Below, piece by piece: positions 1-5,337 of a DNA stretch of 5,337 nucleotides (the stretch's first letter is position 1; each line of letters opens with the position of its first letter). The notes under the pieces are model-generated. The model did not search any database. It saw only the letters and a list, made by a program, of their open reading frames with translations, and was not told where the DNA came from. A program made the translations under genes and the position numbers. The stretch covers positions 1 to 5,337 of the forward strand of contig JAKAYH010000194.1 in assembly GCA_021826835.1 (NCBI GenBank), read 5' to 3'. This DNA is from Thermoplasmata archaeon. GTDB lineage: Archaea; Thermoplasmatota; Thermoplasmata; Thermoplasmatales; Thermoplasmataceae.

Positions 1-2
1 TG

Positions 3-101
3 CCTGATGTGAATAGGTGGTTTGAAGAGAACTGTGTTAGTGGGAGCAAGAAGTATTGGAAGTTTGGGAATACCATAGGTTCTGGATATACTACGATATA
101 A
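3..101 (+). CDS. Possible 3' end of a gene entering from the left edge (unrecognised)
   Basis: An open frame runs from the window edge to a TAA at 99-101 and gives about 32 residues. It starts PDVNRWFEENC and ends KYWKFGNTIGSGYTTI. The composition (several aromatics, charged residues, no low complexity) is protein-like, and the other two forward frames stop early here, at bases 5-7 and 10-12. No start codon or domain can be seen and I do not recognise the family. It could be the C-terminus of an intact upstream gene or part of the decayed stretch that follows. Confidence 0.3.
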   Translation, partial: PDVNRWFEENCVSGSKKYWKFGNTIGSGYTTI

Positions 102-190
102 ACCAAAGAGTAAAGAAGAATGTGAGGGCAGTGAACTGAACGATGATCGATGGAAAAGATCACATTCTGTGCGAGTACAAGAATGATTTG

Positions 191-529
191 TTAGACACAG
201 AAGCTACATGTTGATTTGCATATATTGATTTGAAATTTATTTGCTCAGTAAATAGATCCGGGATTTTCTAAAAAAAATAGGTCTTCTTCCCTGTCAATTT
301 CATTGTTCCTTGACTTGTCTATGTAATATAAAACTCATCTTATTAAGTATGGTTCCTGATGATACTCTTTGTTAATCCACTTCGAAAGTGCACCTTCCAT
401 TTCGTTTACCCTTTCGTCTGAATTTGTGCTTCCACGTAATTCTTCTTTGACTAGTGTCTTGAATTTATATGATTGTTTTAATTCATATACATAAACAAAT
501 CCTAATTCATCCCCTGCAAAGGTTATCAA
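191..529 (-). pseudogene. Decayed or TGA-interrupted small gene of unknown function
   Basis: A TTG at 529 opens a 64-codon frame that reads like real protein (ITFAGDELGFVYVYELKQ near its start, ALSKWINKEYHQEPYLIR at its end) and stops at a TGA at 335-337. The same frame continues for 29 more protein-like codons (VLYYIDKSRNNEIDREED, then LFFLENPGSIY) to a second TGA at 245-247. A further 17 codons containing CKSTCSFC lead to a TAA at 191-193. Coding-like sequence on both sides of the first TGA in one frame suggests a gene broken by a point mutation such as CGA to TGA. There is no ATG near the start, and the frame is closed upstream by a TAA at 552-554. A TATA-like element lies about 27 bases upstream of the TTG. 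Selenocysteine readthrough is possible in principle, but I saw no supporting structure. The family is not recognised. Confidence 0.4.
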
Positions 530-553
530 GAGATTCTTTACGCCACTCCTACC

Positions 554-560
554 TTATATT
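554..560 (-). promoter_or_regulatory. Possible TATA box for the minus-strand remnant
   Basis: On the minus strand this reads AATATAA, followed by GGTAGGAG. Its centre is about 27 bases upstream of the TTG at 529, the spacing expected for an archaeal promoter with a leaderless transcript. The region is A+T-rich, so a chance match is quite likely. Confidence 0.25.
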
Positions 561-605
561 AGAAAAAAAGATTTTTTTGTCATGCAGATAACATATTCAA
601 AGTGA

Positions 606-704
606 TATAATAATATATCTAAAGAACAATTAGATTTGTTCAATGCATTAGAACATAATCCTATGAAAATATTTTTCTGTGCTTCATGTGACTATTTCTC
701 TTAA
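606..704 (+). pseudogene. Short coding remnant with a CxxC pair
   Basis: Between a TGA at 603-605 and a TAA at 702-704 one frame encodes 32 residues. It begins YNNISKEQLDLFNALEHNP and ends MKIFFCASCDYFS. The first part has the flavour of the start of an archaeal winged-helix regulator (…LFEALEHPIR…), but the frame closes before a recognition helix. The only ATG, at 663-665, would give a 13-residue peptide carrying CASC. I read it as a fragment of a decayed gene. Chance remains possible at this length. Confidence 0.22.
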
Positions 705-770
705 AATATTGATTTCATGATCCTTCAGTTATGAGATGATTCGTTTCAAGCGTTATTGCGAATGAAAATC
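705..770. other. Intergenic DNA upstream of the SWIM-finger gene
   Basis: I see no coding frame, RNA gene or clear repeat here. It completes the account of bases 1-802: apart from the three possible remnants and two TATA-like elements listed separately, that stretch holds no intact gene. Other short frames in it lack a plausible start or protein-like composition. Confidence 0.4.
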
Positions 771-778
771 TATATAAT
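771..778 (+). promoter_or_regulatory. Archaeal TATA box for the SWIM-finger gene
   Basis: TATATAAT is preceded by GAAAATC, a purine/A-rich stretch where the BRE would sit. Its centre is about 28 bases before the ATG at 803, so transcription would start at or just before the start codon. No Shine-Dalgarno-like sequence lies between the box and the ATG, which fits a leaderless or very short-leader mRNA. Confidence 0.6.
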
Positions 779-802
779 AGTTAGATTGTATATGTAAGAA
801 AT

Positions 803-1408
803 ATGGAAGTCAGAACTACTCCTCAGTTTGATCAGATGTCCCTACTTCCTGAACTTGTTTCAAATATTCTCAAGCCGAAGTTTGAGAAGAGTATAAGGAA
901 AACGGGAGATGAGGGTCTTATAAATATCGTAACAAAATTTATTGGAAGAAAAATAATTTTCAAAGAGTTCACACAAAAAGGTATGGAGGTTACAGAGCAG
1001 CTCAAGAAAGCAGAGGAAATCGCAAATTCTCCCACTGTAGAGATCAAGGAAATGGATGAACTTGACCTCACGATGATTAACGAGGAAGAAGAGATGGCAA
1101 TGCAGCTCAATCTCCTGTTCCATATCAATGTGATGGATGACCACATCACAGTCGAGGAAGTGAAGCCAGGAAAGCCTTCAAGGATATTCAACATCTATGT
1201 GAAGAGGAACGGAAATGGTGAATTCAGGCTGTGGTGCGAGCATGACGATTCATACGACTGCTGGCACGTCAAGGCAGCATGGACATATCCGCATGTCCAG
1301 AAGATGATGATGCACTACAAGGAAAAGGCAAAAGTTTGCGTGAATTGCCATGAAAGCAACGATTCAGATGCAATATTTTGCAAGCGCTGTGGAGTGAGGC
1401 TGGAATGA
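803..1408 (+). CDS. SWIM-type zinc-finger and zinc-ribbon protein
   Basis: This 201-residue soluble protein has no signal peptide or membrane segment. Residues 1-60 are basic and mixed; residues 60-105 are charged and helical, with an acidic EEEE at 94-97. Residues 128-172 look like a SWIM zinc finger: β-type sequence FNIYVKRNGNGEFRLW, then C145-x-H147-x5-C153-x-H155 and a helix. Canonical SWIM fingers are CxC…CxH, so the second ligand would be His instead of Cys. Residues 179-196 are a zinc ribbon (CVNC…CKRC). SWIM fingers are known to bind DNA or protein and occur in transposases, SWI2/SNF2 helicases and small archaeal proteins. A nucleic-acid-binding or regulatory role is inferred, but the partner is unknown. 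The start is chosen from the TATA box spacing. The gene may be co-transcribed with the small gene 21 bases downstream. Confidence 0.8.
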   Translation: MEVRTTPQFDQMSLLPELVSNILKPKFEKSIRKTGDEGLINIVTKFIGRKIIFKEFTQKGMEVTEQLKKAEEIANSPTVEIKEMDELDLTMINEEEEMAMQLNLLFHINVMDDHITVEEVKPGKPSRIFNIYVKRNGNGEFRLWCEHDDSYDCWHVKAAWTYPHVQKMMMHYKEKAKVCVNCHESNDSDAIFCKRCGVRLE

Positions 1409-1418
1409 TGTATAATAT

Positions 1419-1424
1419 GGTGAT
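1419..1424 (+). promoter_or_regulatory. Shine-Dalgarno site (GGTGAT) deciding the small gene's start
   Basis: GGTGAT is complementary to the anti-SD near the 3' end of 16S rRNA and lies 5 bases before the ATG at 1430. It favours that start over the ATG at 1405 in another frame, and over later ATGs. Confidence 0.5.
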
Positions 1425-1429
1425 TCAAG

Positions 1430-1576
1430 ATGGATCGATGCAAATGTTCAAAATATCCAAAGGAAACAACGATAAGTCTGACCGAGAAGGGAAGGGAGAT
1501 TGGATTAAAGTTAAGGGAAGTCGAAAAGATGATGAAAAATGAATTGGAAGACGACAATGAAAGTAATGAAGACTAG
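1430..1576 (+). CDS. Small 48-residue protein, winged-helix-like tail
   Basis: The protein starts MDRCKCSKYP, has the core TISLTEKGREIGLKLREVEK, and ends in an acidic tail (EDDNESNED). The core closely resembles the wing strand and final helix of archaeal winged-helix DNA-binding domains, where 'LTEKGREI..KL.EIE' is common. The usual preceding helix-turn-helix is absent and the N-terminus carries a C-x-C pair (C4, C6) instead. It may be a free-standing mini-regulator, a partner of the SWIM-finger protein 21 bases upstream, or the tail of a broken wHTH gene. The GGTGAT ribosome site 5 bases before the ATG argues that it is translated. Function is otherwise unknown. Confidence 0.55.
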   Translation: MDRCKCSKYPKETTISLTEKGREIGLKLREVEKMMKNELEDDNESNED

Positions 1577-1621
1577 ATTGTTGAAGAGTGATCACAAGGA
1601 ATTCACTTTGAATGAACTTCT

Positions 1622-1641
1622 AAGATTAAATCTTCTTTTTT
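1622..1641 (+). terminator. Possible T-rich terminator after the small gene
   Basis: A short inverted repeat (AAGAT/ATCTT, loop TAA) is followed after one base by six T residues, between the small gene and the next operon. Archaeal termination often needs only a T-tract. The stem is weak, and the A+T-rich core could equally be part of the next operon's promoter. Confidence 0.3.
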
Positions 1642-1657
1642 GGTCTAAAGCTGTATT

Positions 1658-1662
1658 GAGGT
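1658..1662 (+). promoter_or_regulatory. Shine-Dalgarno site (GAGGT) for the zinc-finger/coiled-coil gene
   Basis: GAGGT lies 10 bases before the ATG at 1673. This supports that start and implies a leadered transcript, unlike the leaderless arrangement at 803. I see no confident TATA box. TTAAAT-like sequence around 1625-1631 is a weak candidate. Confidence 0.45.
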
Positions 1663-1672
1663 CAGATCAATA

Positions 1673-2455
1673 ATGAATGGAAGTAATAACCCTAGCATGA
1701 CTTGTCACAATTGTAATGAAAACCCTTTACCTATTTTAAAGTTTATAGATAACTCTTTAACTAACTACAGGACATATAATGTCTTAATAGGGTGCTCACG
1801 CGGCCATCTAACTCCTTTTGTTATAAAATCTAGCAATACAGGAAAAGTATTGATAGAGCATGATAAGTCAATATTAGGAAGAATATCTAGCTTCGAGAAA
1901 AAATTTAAAGACATTATAAGTAATTTTAAAAAGGTGGAAGACCTTCAAGACACCTATTCCGACATTATAAATTCGATTATTTCTAAAGATAAAACTGGAT
2001 CAATAATTCATATCCGATATTTTATGGAGGTACATCAAAAACTTAGATTATTCAATTTATTAAATTACCCTGAAAGTGATGAAACGGAAGAGATGTGGGC
2101 GGAAGTTAAGGGTTCCCCTTTATATAGTTTTTTTTCCGAAGAAAAAAAGAAAGAATCAAAGTTATCTTTCGAAAAAATGGTTGATTCTAGTAAAAAAATT
2201 ATAAACGTGAATAAAAATAATATAGAAATATTAAAAAACATATATAACTCATTATCAGAACAGCTACATTATTTCAAGAGAGATAAGAATAAGTATAAGA
2301 CACTAGCTAAAAAGGAATGGGCAATAAGTGATGTTATATCAAAATTTGAAGAATTTCTAGAAATAGCTAAAAATATTGAGGACTCATATCTTATCAGTGA
2401 AGGAGAAAGCGAATCAGAAATAGAGAACGAGATGGAAAGAGGTGAAAACGAATGA
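1673..2455 (+). CDS. Zinc-finger/coiled-coil protein, partner of the GHKL ATPase (unknown function)
   Basis: I do not recognise this 260-residue protein. Near the N-terminus, C11-x2-C14 (TCHNC) and C41-x3-H45 (GCSRGH) could form one C2-CH zinc site, with a hydrophobic, β-like stretch between them. From about residue 70 to the end it is mostly predicted helix, rich in Lys, Glu, Ile and Asn, with coiled-coil-like stretches near 70-100 and 150-240. A strongly acidic tail (SEGESESEIENEMERGE) ends it. There is no signal peptide or membrane segment, so it should be cytoplasmic. Its stop overlaps the ATPase start (ATGA), so the two are translationally coupled and probably act together. A sensor or adaptor for the ATPase is an inference from context. 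Codon use is very A+T-rich, like the ATPase gene and unlike the SWIM-finger gene. Confidence 0.75.
   Translation: MNGSNNPSMTCHNCNENPLPILKFIDNSLTNYRTYNVLIGCSRGHLTPFVIKSSNTGKVLIEHDKSILGRISSFEKKFKDIISNFKKVEDLQDTYSDIINSIISKDKTGSIIHIRYFMEVHQKLRLFNLLNYPESDETEEMWAEVKGSPLYSFFSEEKKKESKLSFEKMVDSSKKIINVNKNNIEILKNIYNSLSEQLHYFKRDKNKYKTLAKKEWAISDVISKFEEFLEIAKNIEDSYLISEGESESEIENEMERGENE
2438..2445 (+). promoter_or_regulatory. Strong Shine-Dalgarno site inside the upstream gene
   Basis: AGAGGTGA lies 6 bases before the ATG at 2452, within the last codons of the zinc-finger/coiled-coil gene. With the ATGA overlap it fixes the ATPase start and indicates coupled, independently efficient initiation. Confidence 0.6.
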
Positions 2456-4392
2456 ATAATAGTAATTTTTTGGAAAATATTGCTTTAAGATTATCTCCAA
2501 AGGTTTTGCAGCATATTTCCTCAAATATTTATAGGCAACCTGCAAGCGCATTTAAGGAACTTGCATCTAATGCTTTTGATGCGAGTGCTACTAATTTTGA
2601 AATTAAATTTAAAATTAAATTCTTGGATAAAAAGATCAATGAAGACGAAGAACTTGCAGAGTTGGATAGTATAGAGATTACGGATGATGGAGAAGGAATT
2701 TCCTACGAGGATTTTCAATCTATCTTTACCAATATTGGTTATAGTAGAAAGGTTAAAGATTTGTCATACGATTCTCAGGACGCACTTAATAAAACTATCA
2801 AATCAAGACCAATAATAGGAAGGATAGGGATCGGTTTATTTAGTGTCGTTGCTGCAAGTGATGAATTCGAGATTGAATCAAAGAAAAAAAATGACAAATG
2901 TTATATCGCTAAAACCAAGATACCTGACTTTGCTAGACTCAATGTTACAAATATTGACCTTGAATCATTTCAAACTGGCGAAGCATTAATATATGAGAAA
3001 AATGATAGTGAGGAAAAAAAAGAGTCTTACACAAAGATTACACTAAGAAATTTCAAAAAACCATTCATGGAAGAAATAATGGGGAATTTTTCGAAATCTC
3101 AAATTTATCCAATGGCATTGGAAAATAAGTATAGATCTGTACATTCAGTACAAGAAAAGGAGTTTGAGGAATATTTAGAAAAAATTGTAAAGAGTAAAGA
3201 GAAGATAGAAGATTTGGATGGGAACATAGACCAATTCATTTTTAATCTAGCTTTACAACTGCCAATTGAATACCTTCCTAATGGTCCTTTTAAGGAGTGC
3301 GTTAAAATATTCGGATCCGATGAAGATAAAAACCCAGAGAGGATAATAGAGGAGATCAAAGAAAGATTGACCTCATACAAATTTAATGTGTTTTTCTCCA
3401 TGGAGTTCGTGAATCGTAGAATTAATCCCTATAAAATTAAACTATTCAAACCAATATCATTACCCTCTCAAAGAGATTTAGACCAGTTTGGCTCAGGAAA
3501 ACTAGATCCTAGAGCTTTTATATATAAAAAAGAAGATAAAATAAAGAACGAAATAGACGACGAAGTAGATATTGAAATTTCGATGTATGCTTATCGGCAA
3601 GCAAAGAGGATAGTTCCACACGAACTGAGAGGTATATTATTTAGGGTTTACGATGTTGCTGTAGGAGATTACGACTATGAAAAATTAAGGCCATATAACA
3701 CTTCTGCTTTGCAATTTCAAACATCATATGAAATATTTATGAACAAAGGGTTCCAATCTGCAGTAAATGTAGATAGGGAGAGTTTGTATGAAGCATCCTA
3801 CTCTTATAGATATCTGAAAAGGTACTTTGACTACATTTTAGGAAAGATGGACGAAGAAGACGAGGATAGTGATAGAACCAGGGATTATTTTACAGAATTT
3901 TTAACCTATTCGGAAGAATCAACTAATGATAGTAGTCCTAATAACGCCCAAAAAAGTGGCACTTCCAATACTTCAAATCTGATAGAGGGGTCTTTCAATG
4001 AAAAATTAGATAAAGAGTTCAGTCGGAAAAATCCTAAGCCTCTAATTAAAACTTTAAATGAACTAAGATTGAAAAACACCGTTGAGAGAAAAAAACAGAG
4101 AGTTCAAAAACAAAAAAATAACCCCATTCTTAGACGAGTGAGAGAAGAATACGACATAAACCTAGAGACCATAGAAAACATTGAAATAGAGGAATCAAAA
4201 AATCTATCAGAAATAGAAAAGACTGAATCTGGTATAGCTGTTAAAACTAAATTCAAACCGGATAAACTTTCTAAATTGCCATTCATTGATGCGGTGTTGC
4301 TTGCGCACCTCGAACTCAAAGGAGAGGAAAGAGCAAGATTCTTATCTTTGCTAGAAGAGTTGTACAAATTTTATAAAGAAAAAGAACCATAA
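2452..4392 (+). CDS. GHKL (Hsp90/MORC-like) ATPase
   Basis: A 646-residue soluble protein. Its N-terminal ATPase domain shows all the main GHKL (Bergerat) motifs. The N box is KELASNAFDA, with catalytic-type Glu36 and Mg-binding-type Asn40. The G1 box is TDDGEGI (D78-x-G80-x-G82), and the G2 box is GRIGIGLFSV (from G123). A later SYTKITL strand (192-198) fits the G3/Thr position. Residues 310-465 look like the S5-like transducer domain of Hsp90-like ATPases, with RGILFRVYDVAVG (393-405) and VNVDRESL (438-445). Residues 466-510 are an acidic, Ser/Asn-rich linker. The C-terminus (511-646) is charged and helical, ending in a Leu-rich helix that may mediate dimerisation. GHKL proteins are known to close as ATP-dependent clamps or chaperones, and relatives recur in prokaryotic defence loci. 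A client and a defence role are inferred, not seen. It is coupled to the preceding gene and its 3' end overlaps the convergent DndC-like gene. Confidence 0.88.
   Translation: MNNSNFLENIALRLSPKVLQHISSNIYRQPASAFKELASNAFDASATNFEIKFKIKFLDKKINEDEELAELDSIEITDDGEGISYEDFQSIFTNIGYSRKVKDLSYDSQDALNKTIKSRPIIGRIGIGLFSVVAASDEFEIESKKKNDKCYIAKTKIPDFARLNVTNIDLESFQTGEALIYEKNDSEEKKESYTKITLRNFKKPFMEEIMGNFSKSQIYPMALENKYRSVHSVQEKEFEEYLEKIVKSKEKIEDLDGNIDQFIFNLALQLPIEYLPNGPFKECVKIFGSDEDKNPERIIEEIKERLTSYKFNVFFSMEFVNRRINPYKIKLFKPISLPSQRDLDQFGSGKLDPRAFIYKKEDKIKNEIDDEVDIEISMYAYRQAKRIVPHELRGILFRVYDVAVGDYDYEKLRPYNTSALQFQTSYEIFMNKGFQSAVNVDRESLYEASYSYRYLKRYFDYILGKMDEEDEDSDRTRDYFTEFLTYSEESTNDSSPNNAQKSGTSNTSNLIEGSFNEKLDKEFSRKNPKPLIKTLNELRLKNTVERKKQRVQKQKNNPILRRVREEYDINLETIENIEIEESKNLSEIEKTESGIAVKTKFKPDKLSKLPFIDAVLLAHLELKGEERARFLSLLEELYKFYKEKEP
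4371..4392. other. 22-base tail-to-tail overlap of convergent genes
   Basis: The ATPase stop TAA is at 4390-4392, and the minus-strand DndC-like stop is at 4371-4373. The last codons of each gene are therefore shared. No room is left for an intergenic terminator, so the two transcripts must be complementary at their 3' ends unless expressed at different times. Confidence 0.85.
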
Positions 4393-5337
4393 TCATGATA
4401 TTTATGGTCTTCAAGCAACTTTTCAATAGCTCCAATTTCATTTTCCGTAATTAGTTTTGTTTTAATTTCTTTCTCTAAGTCAATAATCTTAGATAATATT
4501 TCCTTCCTAAACCCAACTCTTAGTCTTCCCTTTCTCCCATCCTTCCTGAAATACCTGTTCTCAGGCTTTTTGCATTCTTCAACTATCCATTCTCTGAATT
4601 CAAGAAGTTTTTGAACTTTATAATCCCCGGATTTGGCCAGTGCAATCATGGTTTTATCTTTCATTACGACAGTGCACATCCAGCATCCAAATCTCATTGA
4701 AGTGTTTCCATATAGATCAACAACAAGCTGTGTTTCTTGTATTGCTTTTTTACCGGGGAACATCAAAAAATACCATACATCCTCAGCCGTCCAGTGAATA
4801 ATTGGAGCTGCTACATCTATTCCTTTCTGGTTCACCCATACATCACTGCCACATTCATTTGCCCCTCCATCTAAGCATGAACTTTTAAGTCGTATATCTC
4901 TCTGTTGGCTTTCCCCAATCCTCAATCCAGTTATAAAGAGTCCATTGTCTTCGTGGAGTTTCCTTGAGGGCTTGATCTTAATTTTTGGGGTGCACCACCT
5001 GAATCTTGGCCCTGGAGGGGGATAACCTCTGCCGATCATCCTGACCCAGTAGGTGTCATTTATATCAGGATAAACGATCTTCACTTCGGCAGGATACTTC
5101 TTCTCTATTGACTTTAAGAATGTATAAGCAACTACTGACATTTGTGGTATTTCCATCATAGTGTCTGAATAGGTAATGTTCAGATCAATATCAGGGTGGA
5201 CTGTTTTCATATACAATGATAGAACCACAAGGGCAGTGCTATCCTTTCCTCCAGAATAGGTTACAATCCATCTTTTGTTCTTTTTGTAAAGTTGTTCTAA
5301 AATATTTATGCTTTCCTGGAATTTTTCTTTAAAAGTA
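4371..5337 (-). CDS. DndC-like PP-loop sulfurtransferase / PAPS-reductase family (N-terminus off the window)
   Basis: The frame is open from the stop at 4371 to the right edge, giving 321 visible residues; the true start lies outside. The GTG at 5228 cannot be the start because it falls after the PP-loop TYSGGKDSTAL, encoded at about 5226-5258. That loop (SGGKDS, 5238-5255) binds ATP and activates the substrate as an adenylate. Further DndC-family marks are YSDTMMEIP, IGRGYPPP…FRWCT…KIKP, HWTAEDVW and RFGCWMCTVVMKDKTM. In the known Dnd pathway, DndC is an Fe-S protein that supports insertion of sulfur into the DNA backbone. Here the cysteines usually found just before FGCWxC seem replaced (ETQLVVDLYGNTS). 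Instead C154 and C162 (visible numbering; SSCLDGGANECG) could join C218 and C221 at an Fe-S cluster. The C-terminus after that is basic and helical, and the protein seems shorter than typical DndC. Thus the family is clear, but DNA phosphorothioation is not assured. Confidence 0.85.
   Translation of the reverse strand, partial: TFKEKFQESINILEQLYKKNKRWIVTYSGGKDSTALVVLSLYMKTVHPDIDLNITYSDTMMEIPQMSVVAYTFLKSIEKKYPAEVKIVYPDINDTYWVRMIGRGYPPPGPRFRWCTPKIKIKPSRKLHEDNGLFITGLRIGESQQRDIRLKSSCLDGGANECGSDVWVNQKGIDVAAPIIHWTAEDVWYFLMFPGKKAIQETQLVVDLYGNTSMRFGCWMCTVVMKDKTMIALAKSGDYKVQKLLEFREWIVEECKKPENRYFRKDGRKGRLRVGFRKEILSKIIDLEKEIKTKLITENEIGAIEKLLEDHKYHDYGSFSL

Noticed and set aside
79..180. Short + strand open stretch (LDILRYKPKSKEECEG…) after a TAG at 76-78
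   Set aside because: It has no start codon, overlaps another candidate frame and is too short to distinguish from chance.
563..578. A7-GA-T7 symmetrical element
   Set aside because: Only A-T pairs with a two-base loop; it is unlikely to fold stably and is expected by chance in such A+T-rich DNA.
832..1194. Minus-strand frames opposite the SWIM-finger gene (120 and 94 residues)
   Set aside because: They are antisense to a gene with clear zinc motifs, have Ser/Ile/Phe-rich, non-protein-like composition and lack ribosome sites.
1405..1542. Alternative + strand frame of 45 residues starting at the ATGA overlap with the SWIM-finger stop
   Set aside because: Coupling by ATGA is attractive, but the product is Met/Gly/Lys-rich without a recognisable pattern, and the competing frame at 1430 has an SD and a family-like sequence.
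1315..1557. Minus-strand 80-residue frame
   Set aside because: It is antisense to the end of the SWIM-finger gene and to the small gene, rich in Ser, Phe and His, with no motif.
2521..4367. Three minus-strand frames inside the ATPase gene (2521-2718, 3105-3401, 4104-4367)
   Set aside because: They are shadows of the strongly supported GHKL gene, with no start signals or motifs.
1..5337. CRISPR arrays, tRNAs, long direct repeats, insertion-sequence ends
   Set aside because: By eye I found no regularly spaced repeats, no cloverleaf-like sequence and no paired terminal inverted repeats. A computed repeat search could still reveal short imperfect ones.

Overview
The window looks archaeal, probably euryarchaeal. 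The first complete gene has a TATA box (TATATAAT, 771-778) about 28 bases upstream of its ATG and no Shine-Dalgarno sequence, which is the layout of an archaeal leaderless or short-leader transcript. The next three genes have matches to the archaeal/bacterial anti-SD (GGTGAT, GAGGT, AGAGGTGA). The zinc-finger types also fit archaea. No rRNA or tRNA is present to fix the lineage, so a genus cannot be named.

Layout. Bases 1-770 form a decayed, gene-poor stretch. It holds a possible 3' end of a gene on the + strand (3-101), a minus-strand coding remnant interrupted by in-frame TGA codons (191-529), and a short + strand remnant (606-704). Bases 803-1408 encode a protein with a variant SWIM-type zinc finger and a C-terminal zinc ribbon. 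A 48-residue protein resembling the end of a winged-helix domain follows at 1430-1576. Bases 1673-4392 are a tightly coupled two-gene operon with a 4-base ATGA overlap: an N-terminal zinc-finger/coiled-coil protein of unknown function, then a 646-residue GHKL (Hsp90/MORC-like) ATPase. Convergent to this, and overlapping its 3' end by 22 bases, is a minus-strand gene for a DndC-like PP-loop protein (PAPS-reductase family). It is open to the right window edge, so its N-terminus is missing.

How the genes may work together. GHKL ATPases of this type and DndC-like proteins are both recurrent in prokaryotic defence islands. DndC works in DNA phosphorothioation, and PAPS-reductase-like proteins also occur in other systems such as BREX type 4. 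The operon is visibly richer in A+T than the SWIM gene and the DndC-like gene, and it lies beside decayed genes, as expected of an accessory island. A zinc-finger plus GHKL-ATPase defence module, perhaps linked to a DndC-like enzyme, is a reasonable hypothesis. Nothing in the window proves it, and no DndB, DndD, DndE or restriction component is visible here.
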